Counted from the stretch's first letter, positions 1-8,262 are shown. The stretch is DNA of 39,184 nucleotides from Roseococcus sp. (GCF_019747315.1 NZ_JAIEQY010000340.1:1-39184); one strand, 5' to 3'. Made by a program: numbers and translations. The notes: generated from the sequence alone by a model not told the origin.

Positions 1-76
1 CGCCTTCGACGCCGACTGGCTGCTGAACACCGCCAAGGTGTTTCCGCTGGCCGACAACCCGAAGATCGCCGCATGA
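1..76 (+). CDS. glcD: Glycolate oxidase subunit GlcD, C-terminal fragment (starts before the window)
   Basis: The first 76 bases, read in the frame that stops at TGA 74-76, encode the last 24 residues of a protein ending in a WLLNTAKVFPL-type tail. Known family: FAD-linked oxidases of the GlcD/D-lactate dehydrogenase group commonly end with a W-L-x-N-P-x-K-V-F/L-x segment. The stop overlaps the glcE start as ATGA, so the two are translationally coupled. The identity rests on this tail and on glcE following directly; the catalytic part lies outside the window. Confidence 0.75.
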   Translation, partial: AFDADWLLNTAKVFPLADNPKIAA

Positions 77-1260
77 GCGTGACCGCGCCTGATACGGAAG
101 AGGCACTCGCCGCCGAAGTGACGCGCGCCCATGCGGCGCGCGAGCCGCTCTGCATCGAGGGGCGCGGCACCAAGCGCGCCATGCTGCGCCCGGTCCAGGC
201 GGCACGCACGCTCTCCACCCGCAACCTCACCGGCATCGTGCTCTACCGCCCGACCGAGCTGATGATCCGCGCCCGCGCCGGCACGCCCATCCCGGAGATC
301 GAGGCCGCGCTGGCCGAGAACAACCAGCAGATCATCGCCGAGCCGCCGGACCTCACCGCCCTGTTCGGCGCGAGCGAGGCGGCGACGCTGGGCGGCGTCG
401 TCTCCACCAACCTCTCCGGCCCGCGCCGCATCATGTGGGGCGCGATGCGCGACCATGTGCTGGGCATCCGCGCCGTGACCGGGGAGGGGGAAATCTTCCG
501 CTCAGGCGGGCGCGTCCTGAAGAACGTCACGGGGCTCGATCTCTGCAAGCTGCTGACCGGCGCGCATGGCACGCTCGGCGTGCTGACCGAGGTGACGCTG
601 AAGGTCCTGCCGCGCGCCGAGGCCACCGGCACACTGGCCATCCGCGTGCCCGATGTGGCGCGCGGTGTCGCGGCGCTGAGTGCCGCGCTGGGCTCGCCCT
701 ATGGCGTGAGTGGTGCCGCTTTGCTGATGGAGGGGCATGGCGCGTTGGGCATCGACGGCATCGTGGCCTTGGCCCGCATCGAGGATTTCGCCGAAAGCGT
801 CACCTATCGCCTGGGCAAGCTGCGCGACGAACTGGCTGCGCTGGGCGAGGCCGCGCTGCTGGACACCCCCGCCTCCCACACGCTCTGGCGTTCGGTGCGC
901 GATGCCGAGCCGCTGGGCGCCGCACCGGAAGAGGCGATCTGGCGCCTCTCGGTGGCCCCATCGGCCGCGCCGCGGGTCGTCAAGGCGCTGCGTGCGGCCT
1001 TTGACGCCAAGCTGCTGCTGGATTGGGGCGGCGGGCTGGTCTGGGTGGCCGGGCCGGCCACCGAGCAGGCGCATGGCGCGGTGATGCAGGCCGCCGCCGG
1101 CGCGCAGGGCAGCTTCACCCTGTTCCGCGGCCCGGCTTCGCTTTCGGCCCATGTGGCCGTGCTGCCGGAGGAAGCCGCACCGCTGGCGGCCATCGCCCGA
1201 CGGGTAAAGGCGACCCTGGATCCACTGGGGCTGCTGAACCCCGGTCGTATGCGCGGGTAG
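73..1260 (+). CDS. glcE: Glycolate oxidase FAD-binding subunit GlcE
   Basis: This 395-residue protein is a subunit of the membrane-associated glycolate oxidase (GlcDEF), which oxidises glycolate to glyoxylate. Residues about 20-185 form a PCMH-type FAD-binding domain, with the T-L-G-G-V-V-S-T-N stretch near 105-113 and the G-R-V-L-K-N-V-T-G-L-D segment near 146-156 that are characteristic of GlcE. The C-terminus ends in L-x-P-x-G-L-L-N-P-G-R-M, the usual end of this oxidase family. The length is slightly over the usual 350-380. The start ATG overlaps the glcD stop by four bases. Unusually, glcF does not follow directly; two unrelated membrane-protein genes intervene. Confidence 0.93.
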   Translation: MSVTAPDTEEALAAEVTRAHAAREPLCIEGRGTKRAMLRPVQAARTLSTRNLTGIVLYRPTELMIRARAGTPIPEIEAALAENNQQIIAEPPDLTALFGASEAATLGGVVSTNLSGPRRIMWGAMRDHVLGIRAVTGEGEIFRSGGRVLKNVTGLDLCKLLTGAHGTLGVLTEVTLKVLPRAEATGTLAIRVPDVARGVAALSAALGSPYGVSGAALLMEGHGALGIDGIVALARIEDFAESVTYRLGKLRDELAALGEAALLDTPASHTLWRSVRDAEPLGAAPEEAIWRLSVAPSAAPRVVKALRAAFDAKLLLDWGGGLVWVAGPATEQAHGAVMQAAAGAQGSFTLFRGPASLSAHVAVLPEEAAPLAAIARRVKATLDPLGLLNPGRMRG

Positions 1261-1261
1261 C

Positions 1262-1306
1262 AGGGGCGCTGCCCCTCAAGCTCCCGGCAGGGAACTTGTT
1301 CCCTGC
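1262..1306. repeat. Short copy of the nested-palindrome intergenic element
   Basis: Directly after the glcE stop there is a 6-bp-stem hairpin (AGGGGC/GCCCCT with a GCT loop, 1262-1276), then a TCAAGCTCCC linker, then a 9-bp-stem palindrome GCAGGGAAC/GTTCCCTGC at 1287-1306. The same modules, in the same order, occur in the longer elements at 17998 and 28888, so this looks like a shortened copy. The middle AAGAACC hairpin and the right-hand hairpin are missing. The first hairpin could also act in glcE mRNA 3'-end formation, although no T-run follows. Confidence 0.6.
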
Positions 1307-1396
1307 ACCTTCGCACGCATTTGAGCCGCGTGCCGTGCTTGCCAAAATCCTTCGGCTGTGGTGCTCAGCATCCGACCCTAGCACTCGGAGAAAAGC

Positions 1397-1798
1397 GTGA
1401 CGATCTGGCTTCCGTTCGGCCTTCTGGCCGCCACCCTGATCATCGCCGAAGCGCGCAAGCTGACCGGGGCCGAGGGCGGGTGGATGGGCCTGGCCCTGCC
1501 GCTGGTGTTTTCCGCCTCGGCGCTTTGGCTGCTCGGGCTGCTCTTCATCTCCGTGGACCTGCTGGCCTGGGCCGCTGACACCAGGCAGGCGTTCATCGCC
1601 TTCGATGCCGAGCATATGGCGCTGAACACCGCCATCCTCGCCGTCCTGGGCTTCGCGCTCGGCTTCGGGGGCGCCGGCCGTGCCGCCGGCCTGGTCGCGG
1701 TGCCCGACCCGGAGGCGCCGATGCCGAGCCTCTTCCTGCCGGTGTTCGCCGCCCTGCTGGGCGCCGTGATGGTCGCGCTGGCCTATACGCGGCTCTGA
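1397..1798 (+). CDS. Small hypothetical integral membrane protein
   Basis: This 133-residue protein is not recognised. It is almost entirely hydrophobic, with about four predicted transmembrane segments (roughly residues 3-20, 32-58, 76-98 and 110-131). The start is GTG at 1397, supported by a GGAG ribosome binding site six bases upstream. It lies between glcE and the minus-strand membrane protein and may be co-transcribed from the glcDE promoter. A role beyond the membrane cannot be assigned. Confidence 0.7.
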   Translation: MTIWLPFGLLAATLIIAEARKLTGAEGGWMGLALPLVFSASALWLLGLLFISVDLLAWAADTRQAFIAFDAEHMALNTAILAVLGFALGFGGAGRAAGLVAVPDPEAPMPSLFLPVFAALLGAVMVALAYTRL

Positions 1799-1801
1799 CG
1801 C

Positions 1802-2608
1802 TCAGGGCAGGCGCGGGATCACCACCCCACCCTGGAAGCCCTGGATGGTCCATTCGTAAAGCGCCGAATCCGGGCGTACGGCGCCGAAGCGCGGGCTGGC
1901 GAGATCCACCACCAGGACCATGGCACCGGTCCAGACCGCCACCAACATGATCGCCAAGGGCTGCCAGTACAGCTGCTTCAGGCCGAATTGATAGCCGACC
2001 ATGCTGATGGTCAGCACGGCCATTACCATCAGGAAGACCAGCAACTCCGCCGGAATTGGCGCGGCGAAGGCCCAGCGCTGCGCCGCAGCCTGGTCGAACA
2101 CGTCATTCAGCGAGGCTTGCAGCGCCGCCGTCAGCGGGTCCGCCCGCTCCCGGGTGATGGCGGTGACGTGGCCCCAGATGACGCCCTGCATGCGATTCGC
2201 CTCGACGCTCAGCCGGTCCACTTCGACCCGTCTCGCCGGCGCCTCGACGAATTCGAGGCGAAGCCGCGTATATCCCTCCAGCAGCCGCGCAATTTCGGCC
2301 GCGCGGGGATGCTCGAAGGAACTGGCGCGGAGCCAGGCGGTGCCGATGGCATTGGTTTCCGACAGGGAAGTAGCGCGCCGCGCTTCGAAGCGGCCCTGCG
2401 CCATGGCAATGGTAAGGCCCAGGGTAAAGGCCAGCAGCCCCAGCAGCCCGTTGGTGACGAAGCTGGCCGCCTCGATCGTCTGTTCCGTGCGGGCCTGGTA
2501 CCAACGGCCCACCAGGACGCCCACCCCATAGGCGACCAGCAGGATCGTGAAGATCAACAGGGCGAAAACCGCCAGGCCCTGCGCGGCCAATGCCTCAAGC
2601 GCCATCAT
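1802..2608 (-). CDS. DUF4239/bestrophin-like membrane protein
   Basis: A protein of about 268 residues with two hydrophobic segments at the N-terminus (about 5-30 and 45-68), a long soluble middle rich in charged helical sequence (about 70-180), and two hydrophobic segments near the C-terminus (about 185-240). The T-N-G-L-L-G-L-L-A-F-T-L-G motif, followed by a helical R-x-E-A-R-R-A-T-S-x-S-E-x-N-A-I-G-T stretch, resembles bestrophin-like DUF4239 proteins. No function is established for that group. The start is uncertain: GTG 2626, ATG 2608 and ATG 2605 are in frame, and AAGGG sits just upstream of the paired ATGs. It is convergent with the preceding small membrane gene (3 bp apart) and divergent from glcF. 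Confidence 0.7.
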   Translation of the reverse strand: MMALEALAAQGLAVFALLIFTILLVAYGVGVLVGRWYQARTEQTIEAASFVTNGLLGLLAFTLGLTIAMAQGRFEARRATSLSETNAIGTAWLRASSFEHPRAAEIARLLEGYTRLRLEFVEAPARRVEVDRLSVEANRMQGVIWGHVTAITRERADPLTAALQASLNDVFDQAAAQRWAFAAPIPAELLVFLMVMAVLTISMVGYQFGLKQLYWQPLAIMLVAVWTGAMVLVVDLASPRFGAVRPDSALYEWTIQGFQGGVVIPRLP

Positions 2609-2681
2609 TCCCTTGCCACCCTTCACCTGCGCCCGATTTCACGCCATGAACAGCGTGACACCTGATTGCGAGGGGCGCCAG

Positions 2682-3983
2682 ATGCAGACCCATTTCACGG
2701 CCGAGCAACTCCGCGATCCGGATACGGCGGAAGCGAACAAGATCCTCCGCACCTGCGTGCATTGCGGCATGTGCACCGCCACCTGCCCCACCTTCCTGCT
2801 GCTGGGCGATGAGCTGGATTCGCCGCGCGGCCGCATCTACCTCATCAAGGACATGCTGGAGAACAACCGCCCGGCCTCCGAGCTGGAGGTGCGCCATGTG
2901 GATCGCTGCCTGTCCTGCCTCTCCTGCATGACGACCTGCCCCTCGGGCGTGCACTACATGCACCTGGTCGACCATGCGCGCCGCCACATCGAGGAGACCT
3001 ACACCCGCCCCTGGCCCGAGCGCGCGTTGCGCGCCGTGCTGGCCCGGGTGCTGCCCAACCCGGCCCTGTTCCGGATGTCGCTGCGCGCGGCGGCCTTGGC
3101 GCGGCCGCTGGGCAAGCTGATCCCCGGCCAGTCCATGACGGCGCAGCGCCTGCGCGGCATGCTGGCCCTGGCCCCCGCCAGCCTCCCGCCGCCGAGCCAG
3201 GTGCAGGAGGCGCAGATCCACAAGGCCGAGGGCACGCGCCGCGGCCGGGTCGGCCTGCTGACCGGCTGCGCGCAGAAGGTGCTGAACCCCACCATCAACG
3301 AGGCGACGATCCGCCTGCTGACCCGCATGGGGATCGAGGTGGTGATCACGCGCGGCCAGGGCTGCTGCGGCGCGCTGACGCACCACATGGGGCAGCACGA
3401 CCCAGCGATGGCGGCGGCGCGCGCCAACATCGCCGCCTGGGGCGCCGAAATCGCGGGCGAAGGGCTGGACGCGATCGTGGTGAACGCCTCGGGCTGCGGC
3501 ACCACGCTGAAGGATTACGGCTTCATGTTCCGCGAGGAGCCCGACGCCGAGGCGGCCGCGAAGGTCTCCGCACTCGCCATGGACATCACCGAGGTGCTGG
3601 AGAAATTCGCCTATGCGCCCACGCGGGAGAAGCCGGGCGTGACGGTGGCCTATCACTCCGCCTGCTCGCTCCAGCACGGCCAGAAGATCACGGCCCTGCC
3701 CAAGCAATTGCTGACGCGGGCCGGCTTCACGGTGAAGGAGCCGGCGGAATCGCATATTTGCTGCGGCAGCGCCGGCACCTACAACATCCTGCAGCCGGAG
3801 ATCGCGGGGCAGTTGCGCGCGCGCAAGCTGGAGAACATCAACCGCACCCGGGCGGATGTGATCGCCGCCGGTAATATCGGCTGCATGACGCAGCTGGCGG
3901 GGGACGTGCTGCCGGTGGTGCACACGGTGGAATTGCTGGACTGGATGGCCGGTGGCCCCAAGCCGCAAGGCGTGCCCGCGTGA
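2682..3983 (+). CDS. glcF: Glycolate oxidase iron-sulfur subunit GlcF
   Basis: This 433-residue protein is the electron-transfer subunit of glycolate oxidase. Two ferredoxin-type CxxCxxCxxxCP clusters are visible (C25, C28, C31, C35 and C76, C79, C82, C86) for 4Fe-4S centres. Two cysteine-rich CCG domains follow, with CCGAL and CCGSAG cores in the C-terminal half, as in heterodisulfide reductase-type subunits. The start ATG at 2682 was chosen because it gives the canonical M-Q-T-x-F GlcF N-terminus and has an AGGGG site 6-8 bases upstream. The upstream frame stays open but reads through the divergent promoter region. The stop overlaps the next gene's GTG. Confidence 0.94.
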   Translation: MQTHFTAEQLRDPDTAEANKILRTCVHCGMCTATCPTFLLLGDELDSPRGRIYLIKDMLENNRPASELEVRHVDRCLSCLSCMTTCPSGVHYMHLVDHARRHIEETYTRPWPERALRAVLARVLPNPALFRMSLRAAALARPLGKLIPGQSMTAQRLRGMLALAPASLPPPSQVQEAQIHKAEGTRRGRVGLLTGCAQKVLNPTINEATIRLLTRMGIEVVITRGQGCCGALTHHMGQHDPAMAAARANIAAWGAEIAGEGLDAIVVNASGCGTTLKDYGFMFREEPDAEAAAKVSALAMDITEVLEKFAYAPTREKPGVTVAYHSACSLQHGQKITALPKQLLTRAGFTVKEPAESHICCGSAGTYNILQPEIAGQLRARKLENINRTRADVIAAGNIGCMTQLAGDVLPVVHTVELLDWMAGGPKPQGVPA

Positions 3984-4960
3984 GGCGCCGCGCACTCCTC
4001 GCCGCCCCCGCCCTGCTGGCGCTTCCCGCGCGGGCGCAGGCGAATTTCCCCGACCGGCCCATCACCTTCGTGGTCGGCTTCCTGCCCGGCGGCTCGGTGG
4101 ATATCGGCGCGCGGCTGCTGGCGGACCGCATGGCGCCGCGCATCGCACCCAATGCCCGCATCATCATCGAGAACCGGCCCGGTGCCGGTGGCTCGCTCGG
4201 CGCCGAATATGTGGTGCGGCAGAATCCGGACGGGCATCTGCTGGGCGTGCATTCCGCCTCCAGCCACGGCACCAACCCGGCCGCCCTGCCCGATACGGTG
4301 CGCTACGATCCCGTGAATGACTTCTCGCACATCGCGATCCTCGGCGGCGGGCCGATGGTGATCGTGGTGCCCGGCAGCAGCCCCCACCGGAACGTGGCGG
4401 AGCTTGTGGCGGCGGCCAAGGCGGCGCGCGCGCCCATGCTCTGGGGCAGTTCCGGCTCAGGCGGAATCGGCCATCTGACGGGCAGCCTTTTCGCCCATCG
4501 CTTCGGCTTCCAGGGGGAATATGTGCCCTATCGAGGCGGCTCCGCCGTGCTGGAGGCGATGCGCAAGGCGGAGATCGACTTCTCGGCCGAGGTGATGGCC
4601 TCCGCCCTGCCGCATCTGCGCGACGGCTCCTCCCGCCCCATCGCGGTCACCGGGATGAGCCGCCACCCACAATTGCCGGATGTGCCCACGCTGAATGAAT
4701 CTGGCCTGCCGGGCTTCGACATCATCACCTGGAACGTCCTGCAGGGCCCGCGCGGCATGCCGGACCCCATCCAGCTTCGCCTCAACCGCGCCGCCATGGA
4801 GGCGATGGCCGAGCCCGAGCTGCGCCGCCGCCTCACCCTCGCCGGGATCGACCCGGCCGAGCCCTCCACGCCCGCCAGCACCAAGGCCTTCGTGGCGGCG
4901 GAGCTGGCGAAGTTCCAGGCGATCGTGCGCGAGACGGGGCTCCGGCTCGGCCGGGGCTGA
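3980..4960 (+). CDS. Bug/TctC family tripartite tricarboxylate transporter substrate-binding protein
   Basis: A 326-residue periplasmic solute-binding protein. The N-terminus has an arginine-rich start, a hydrophobic core and an A-R-A/A-Q-A type cleavage site near residues 17-21. The mature part starts with the family's P-D-R-P-I-T-F-V-V-G-F-x-P-G-G pattern and has the E-N-R-P-G-A-G-G-S-L-G segment near residue 60-73, typical of Bug proteins. The GTG start overlaps the glcF stop (GTGA), so it is translationally coupled to glcF, suggesting it may bind a glycolate-related organic acid; this is inferred from position only. No TctA/TctB membrane genes are next to it, as is common for orphan Bug proteins. 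Confidence 0.9.
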   Translation: MRRRALLAAPALLALPARAQANFPDRPITFVVGFLPGGSVDIGARLLADRMAPRIAPNARIIIENRPGAGGSLGAEYVVRQNPDGHLLGVHSASSHGTNPAALPDTVRYDPVNDFSHIAILGGGPMVIVVPGSSPHRNVAELVAAAKAARAPMLWGSSGSGGIGHLTGSLFAHRFGFQGEYVPYRGGSAVLEAMRKAEIDFSAEVMASALPHLRDGSSRPIAVTGMSRHPQLPDVPTLNESGLPGFDIITWNVLQGPRGMPDPIQLRLNRAAMEAMAEPELRRRLTLAGIDPAEPSTPASTKAFVAAELAKFQAIVRETGLRLGRG

Positions 4961-4979
4961 GCCTGGCCGGCAGCACGCC

Positions 4980-5384
4980 TCAGTAGCAGCCCGGCGCCGA
5001 GCCCGGCCGGGAGGGCCCCTGCGGCAGCAGGCAGGCGCCCAGCCCCTGGATATTCACGCGCCCCCGCAGCCCGAGATCCTCGGCGCTGGCCGCCGTGGCC
5101 TGCCAGAAGCTGGAGGGGCAATCGCCCCCCATCGCCACCTGCGCGCCCGGCGTCTGCAGCGAGAGCGGAAAATCGGCGCCGGAGCGATAGACCACCAGGC
5201 AGCTGGAAATCGCCATGTCGGGCGCCACGCTGAAGGCAGGCCCCTGGAAGGGGCCGCGTGCGCGGCCATTCGCGTCCAGCGGCGAGCCATCCGCGCCGGC
5301 GGGCAGGCTGGCGCCGGGCGGCTCCGCCGCGCAGGCGGCGAGCAGGGCCAAGGTGAGGCCAAGAGCCAAGCGTGATGTGGTCAT
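4980..5384 (-). CDS. Hypothetical lipoprotein
   Basis: A 134-residue protein with a lipoprotein signal peptide: M-T-T-S-R, a hydrophobic run, then an L-L-A-A-C lipobox with the cysteine near residue 18. The mature domain has cysteines near residues 62, 89, 117 and 133, ending in G-C-Y, which suggests disulfides in the periplasm. No family is recognised. The start ATG at 5384 has AAGGA about seven bases upstream. It is the last of three minus-strand genes (deacetylase, lipoprotein, lipoprotein) and ends 19 bp from the convergent Bug gene. Confidence 0.7.
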   Translation of the reverse strand: MTTSRLALGLTLALLAACAAEPPGASLPAGADGSPLDANGRARGPFQGPAFSVAPDMAISSCLVVYRSGADFPLSLQTPGAQVAMGGDCPSSFWQATAASAEDLGLRGRVNIQGLGACLLPQGPSRPGSAPGCY

Positions 5385-5474
5385 GCCGATATCCTTGCCC
5401 CTCCGATCAGGACACCATGACCGAAACGTCCTGCGCAAGCCCTGCATGGCGCCGAAACAGGCGAAACCTCTGCC

Positions 5475-5813
5475 CTAAAACCCGCGGAAGATCGGCGCCG
5501 GGCCGCCCGGCATCACCGGCAGGCTCGGATCCCCCCTCAGATCCGGCGAGGTGACATCGCCCTCCCCGGTCTGGCGCGGCCGCCTTGGGTCTATCGCGTT
5601 CAGCCGGTCCCTTTGCTGATCCGCCTGCATCCCGCGTTGCAACTGCCGCTCGGCGATGCTCTCGGGCGAGGGCGGGGGCTGCCCGGGCAGCAGGCGGGGT
5701 GCCACCGGAATCTGCGTGGTGATCGGCGTGGGCAGCGGCGCGGGGGGCGCAGGTGGTGGCGGGGCGGCGCAGGCCACGGCCAGCAGGGCGATCAAAAGGC
5801 TCGGGATGCGCAT
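5475..5813 (-). CDS. Small proline-rich lipoprotein
   Basis: A 112-residue protein that starts with a lipoprotein signal (M-R-I-P-S, hydrophobic core, L-A-V-A-C lipobox at about residues 11-15), followed by a proline/alanine-rich linker typical of outer-membrane-tethered proteins. The remaining sequence is polar with many Q, R and P residues and shows no recognised domain. The longer upstream reading frame would run into the deacetylase gene, so ATG 5813 is preferred. It starts 14 bp downstream of the deacetylase stop and is probably co-transcribed with it. Confidence 0.65.
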   Translation of the reverse strand: MRIPSLLIALLAVACAAPPPPAPPAPLPTPITTQIPVAPRLLPGQPPPSPESIAERQLQRGMQADQQRDRLNAIDPRRPRQTGEGDVTSPDLRGDPSLPVMPGGPAPIFRGF

Positions 5814-5827
5814 GGCCAGGTTCCGGT

Positions 5828-6703
5828 TCAGCGGGGGAAGCGATGTTTGAAATCGGCCACCACCTCCTCCAGGGGGAGGAAGCGAACGCCGGGCTGGCGC
5901 TGCATGTGGCTGATCAGGCGCTCCAGCATCAGCAGCACCTGCGGCCGGCCGGAAACGTCGGGATGGATGGTCATCGGCACCACCGCGTAGTCGTATTCGC
6001 GATAGATGAAGTCGAAATGGTCGCGCCAAATCTGCTCCAGCGCATGCGGGCTGACATAGCCATGGCTGTTCGGGAATTTCTTGATGAACATCATCGGCGG
6101 CAGGTCATCGAGGTACCAGCTGGCCGGGATCTCCACGAGACCGGTCTCGGTGCCCTTGGTGAAGGGCTTCATCCAGCTCTCGGCCGGCTGGCTGTAGTCG
6201 ATCGGCGTCCAGGCATCGCCGGTGCGGACGTAATAGGGCTGCGCGTCATCATGCATCAGCGAATGGTCGTAGGCGATGCCGCGCTCGATCAGGATCTCGA
6301 TGCTGGTCGCGCTCACCTCCCACCAGGGCGCGACATAGCCGACGGGCTTGCGGCCCCAATGCTTTTCGATCAGCCCGATGCACTTGCCGAAGATCGCCTC
6401 CTCCTGCGTGCGGCTCAGCGCCAGGGGATTCTCATGGCTGTAGCCATGCAGGCCGATCTCATGGCCGGCCTTGGCCACCATGTCCGTGATGTGCGGCCAG
6501 CTTTCGATCGTGTGGCCCGGGATGAAGAAGCTCTGCTTGAGGCCGAAGCGCTCGAAGAGCTTGAGGATGCGCGGCATGCCGACCTCGGCCGCGAAGACGC
6601 CGCGGCTGATGTCGCCCGGGCTGTCATCGCCCATATAGCTGCCGAGCCAGCCGGCGACGGCGTCGCAATGCACGCTGAAGGCGCAGATGATGTCCTTGGC
6701 CAT
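5828..6703 (-). CDS. Polysaccharide deacetylase (NodB fold, HP0310/PgdA-like)
   Basis: This 291-residue protein resembles the Helicobacter HP0310 (PgdA) type of polysaccharide deacetylase along its whole length, with A-V-A-G-W-L-G-S-Y near residues 15-23, H-G-Y-S-H-E-N-P at 86-93 and Y-V-A-P-W-W-E near 120. The metal ligands expected from that family, D14, H86 and H90, are present at identical positions. The residue expected to be the catalytic base, an aspartate at position 12, is histidine here (V-H-C-D). The start ATG 6703 has GGGAG six bases upstream. It leads an apparent operon with two lipoproteins, suggesting cell-envelope work. The substrate (peptidoglycan or another N-acylated or imide compound) is not certain. 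Confidence 0.85.
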   Translation of the reverse strand: MAKDIICAFSVHCDAVAGWLGSYMGDDSPGDISRGVFAAEVGMPRILKLFERFGLKQSFFIPGHTIESWPHITDMVAKAGHEIGLHGYSHENPLALSRTQEEAIFGKCIGLIEKHWGRKPVGYVAPWWEVSATSIEILIERGIAYDHSLMHDDAQPYYVRTGDAWTPIDYSQPAESWMKPFTKGTETGLVEIPASWYLDDLPPMMFIKKFPNSHGYVSPHALEQIWRDHFDFIYREYDYAVVPMTIHPDVSGRPQVLLMLERLISHMQRQPGVRFLPLEEVVADFKHRFPR

Positions 6704-6809
6704 GGGGCGCTCCCGCTGGATTCGGGCCGATGTTAGCGGCTCGCCCCGGCTTGCCCAGCCTCCTCCGCGCGCGCTTGACCAAAACCCGGCGCGGTCGCAA
6801 GGCAGGCGC

Positions 6810-8189
6810 ATGACGACGACCAACGACTATGTCCCGCCGCGCCCCGCCGCCCCGGCCCGCTTTCCGCGTGGCATGCGCGCGCTCTACGCCTCGGCGACGG
6901 ACCTGCTCAGCCTCTTCCCCGAATCAGCCTTTCGCCACCGGATGATGCCCTTCAGCGCCATCTCCCAGCGCGTGCTGATCGTGAACGAGCCGGAGATGGT
7001 GCGCCGCGTCTTCATCACCGGCCGCGCGGAATTCGAGGCCAAGAGCCGCCATTTCCGCCAGGCGCTGGAGCCAGTGATCGGCGACAGCATGTTCCTCAAC
7101 AGCGGCGAGGTCTGGCTGACGCGCCGCGCGCTGATGGCCAAGCTGCTGCACCCCTCGCGCACGCCGGGGTTCCATCCGCTCTTCGTGCAGGGCGCGCTGG
7201 AACTGGCGAATTCGTGGAATGGGAAGGTGGATGTGGCGGCGGGCTTCGCGGGCGCCACGGCGCTCGCCGTCATGCGCGCGCTCTTCGGCGAGGCGGCAAA
7301 GGCAGAAGATGCCGCGCGGCTCGCCGCCAGCTTCACCGCCTATGAGGGCGCGGTGATGGCGGTGGATTTCGCCCATGTCTTCGGCCTGCCCGAGCGCCTG
7401 ACCGGCTTGCAGTTCCACACCGCCCGCAAGCATGCGCGCGCGATCCGGCGGATCTGTTCCGGCAGTATCCGCGCCGCCGGCGCCAATCCCGGCGGCCTGT
7501 TCGGCGAACTGCAATCGGCGCTCGGCGAGAATGGCCGCACGCTGCTGGACCCGACGCAGCTCATCAACGAGGTCGCGATGCTGCTGCTGGCGGGCAGCGA
7601 GACCTCGGCCAATGTGCTGACCTGGGCGCTCTACCTGGTCGCCACCCACCCGCCCACGCGCGAGCGGCTGCTGGCCGAGCATGCCGCCGTGCTGGGCGGC
7701 CGCACGCCGGAGGTGGCGGACCTCAACGCCCTGCCCTTCACCAAGGCGGTGATCCAGGAGGCGATGCGCCTCTATCCGCCCGTGCCCTATCTCTCACGCG
7801 AGGCGTCGCGGCCCGAGCGCATCGCCGGCATCCAGGTGAAGGCGGGCGAGACGGTGATGGCCATGCCCTGGCTGCTGCACCGGAACGAGCATCTCTGGGA
7901 GGCGCCGCACGCCTTCCGGCCCGAGCGCTTCCTGCCCGAAGCGCCACAGAAGCCGCCCCAATTCGGCTACCTGCCCTTCAGCATCGGCCCGCGCGTCTGC
8001 GCCGGCGCGTCCTTTGCGATGGCGGAGATGATGGTCTTCCTCGCGGTGCTGCTGCCACGGCTGGATTTCACCCTGGCCAAGGGCACGGCGCCGGTGCCAC
8101 GCGCGCGGCTGACGCTGCGGCCGCGTGGGGGGATGAGGCTGATGGTGGAAAGAAAAGGGCCTCCCGCGGCTGGGGCCACGGGCCCCTGA
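6810..8189 (+). CDS. Cytochrome P450
   Basis: This 459-residue protein is a heme-thiolate monooxygenase. All P450 landmarks are present: the I-helix A-G-S-E-T-S near residues 260-265, the K-helix E-x-x-R at 317-320, the P-E-R-F segment, and the heme loop F-S-I-G-P-R-V-C-A-G at 390-399 with C397 as heme ligand. There is no signal or membrane anchor, and no ferredoxin or reductase gene is adjacent, so the redox partner and the substrate are unknown. The start ATG at 6810 was chosen because it lies after the divergent promoter region shared with the deacetylase. The last 11 codons lie in an inverted-repeat arm shared with the 3' side of hslU, so the C-terminal G-P-P-A-A-G-A-T-G-P tail may be an accretion from that repeat. 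Confidence 0.93.
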   Translation: MTTTNDYVPPRPAAPARFPRGMRALYASATDLLSLFPESAFRHRMMPFSAISQRVLIVNEPEMVRRVFITGRAEFEAKSRHFRQALEPVIGDSMFLNSGEVWLTRRALMAKLLHPSRTPGFHPLFVQGALELANSWNGKVDVAAGFAGATALAVMRALFGEAAKAEDAARLAASFTAYEGAVMAVDFAHVFGLPERLTGLQFHTARKHARAIRRICSGSIRAAGANPGGLFGELQSALGENGRTLLDPTQLINEVAMLLLAGSETSANVLTWALYLVATHPPTRERLLAEHAAVLGGRTPEVADLNALPFTKAVIQEAMRLYPPVPYLSREASRPERIAGIQVKAGETVMAMPWLLHRNEHLWEAPHAFRPERFLPEAPQKPPQFGYLPFSIGPRVCAGASFAMAEMMVFLAVLLPRLDFTLAKGTAPVPRARLTLRPRGGMRLMVERKGPPAAGATGP

Positions 8190-8196
8190 CCCCTTT
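8155..8196. repeat. Left arm of a 42-bp inverted repeat flanking the insertion sequence
   Basis: This stretch matches the reverse complement of 9952-9993 at 39 of 42 positions. Each arm contains its own small hairpin (GGGGCC-ACG-GGCCCC). The left arm covers the end of the P450 gene, its stop codon and the following ACCCC-TTT. With the IS removed, the two arms would be separated by about 48 nt of AT-rich sequence and could form a long stem acting as a two-way terminator for the convergent P450 and hslU genes. Confidence 0.75.
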
Positions 8197-8230
8197 CCTT
8201 GGCATAGGGCCATCATACGCAAATTTTTGA

Positions 8231-8238
8231 TAAATTTA
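8231..8238. repeat. Target-site duplication of the IS1595 element, left copy
   Basis: TAAATTTA here is repeated directly at 9938-9945. Eight base pairs is the duplication length known for the IS1595 family. The octamer is palindromic, so it could in principle belong to the terminal inverted repeats instead, which would make the repeats 32 bp. Confidence 0.65.
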
Positions 8239-8262
8239 CGCGCCTATCCCGCTGAGTCCGGT
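8239..8262. repeat. Left terminal inverted repeat of the IS1595 element
   Basis: 24 bp that match the reverse complement of 9914-9937 at all but two positions. With the adjoining palindromic octamer the symmetry extends to 30 of 32 bp. Confidence 0.8.

Noticed and set aside
8155-8196. The IS flank as a longer terminal inverted repeat of the element itself
   Set aside because: The 42-bp arms lie outside the TAAATTTA duplication and run into the P450 coding end on the left and close to the hslU stop on the right, so they belong to the host junction and not to the IS.
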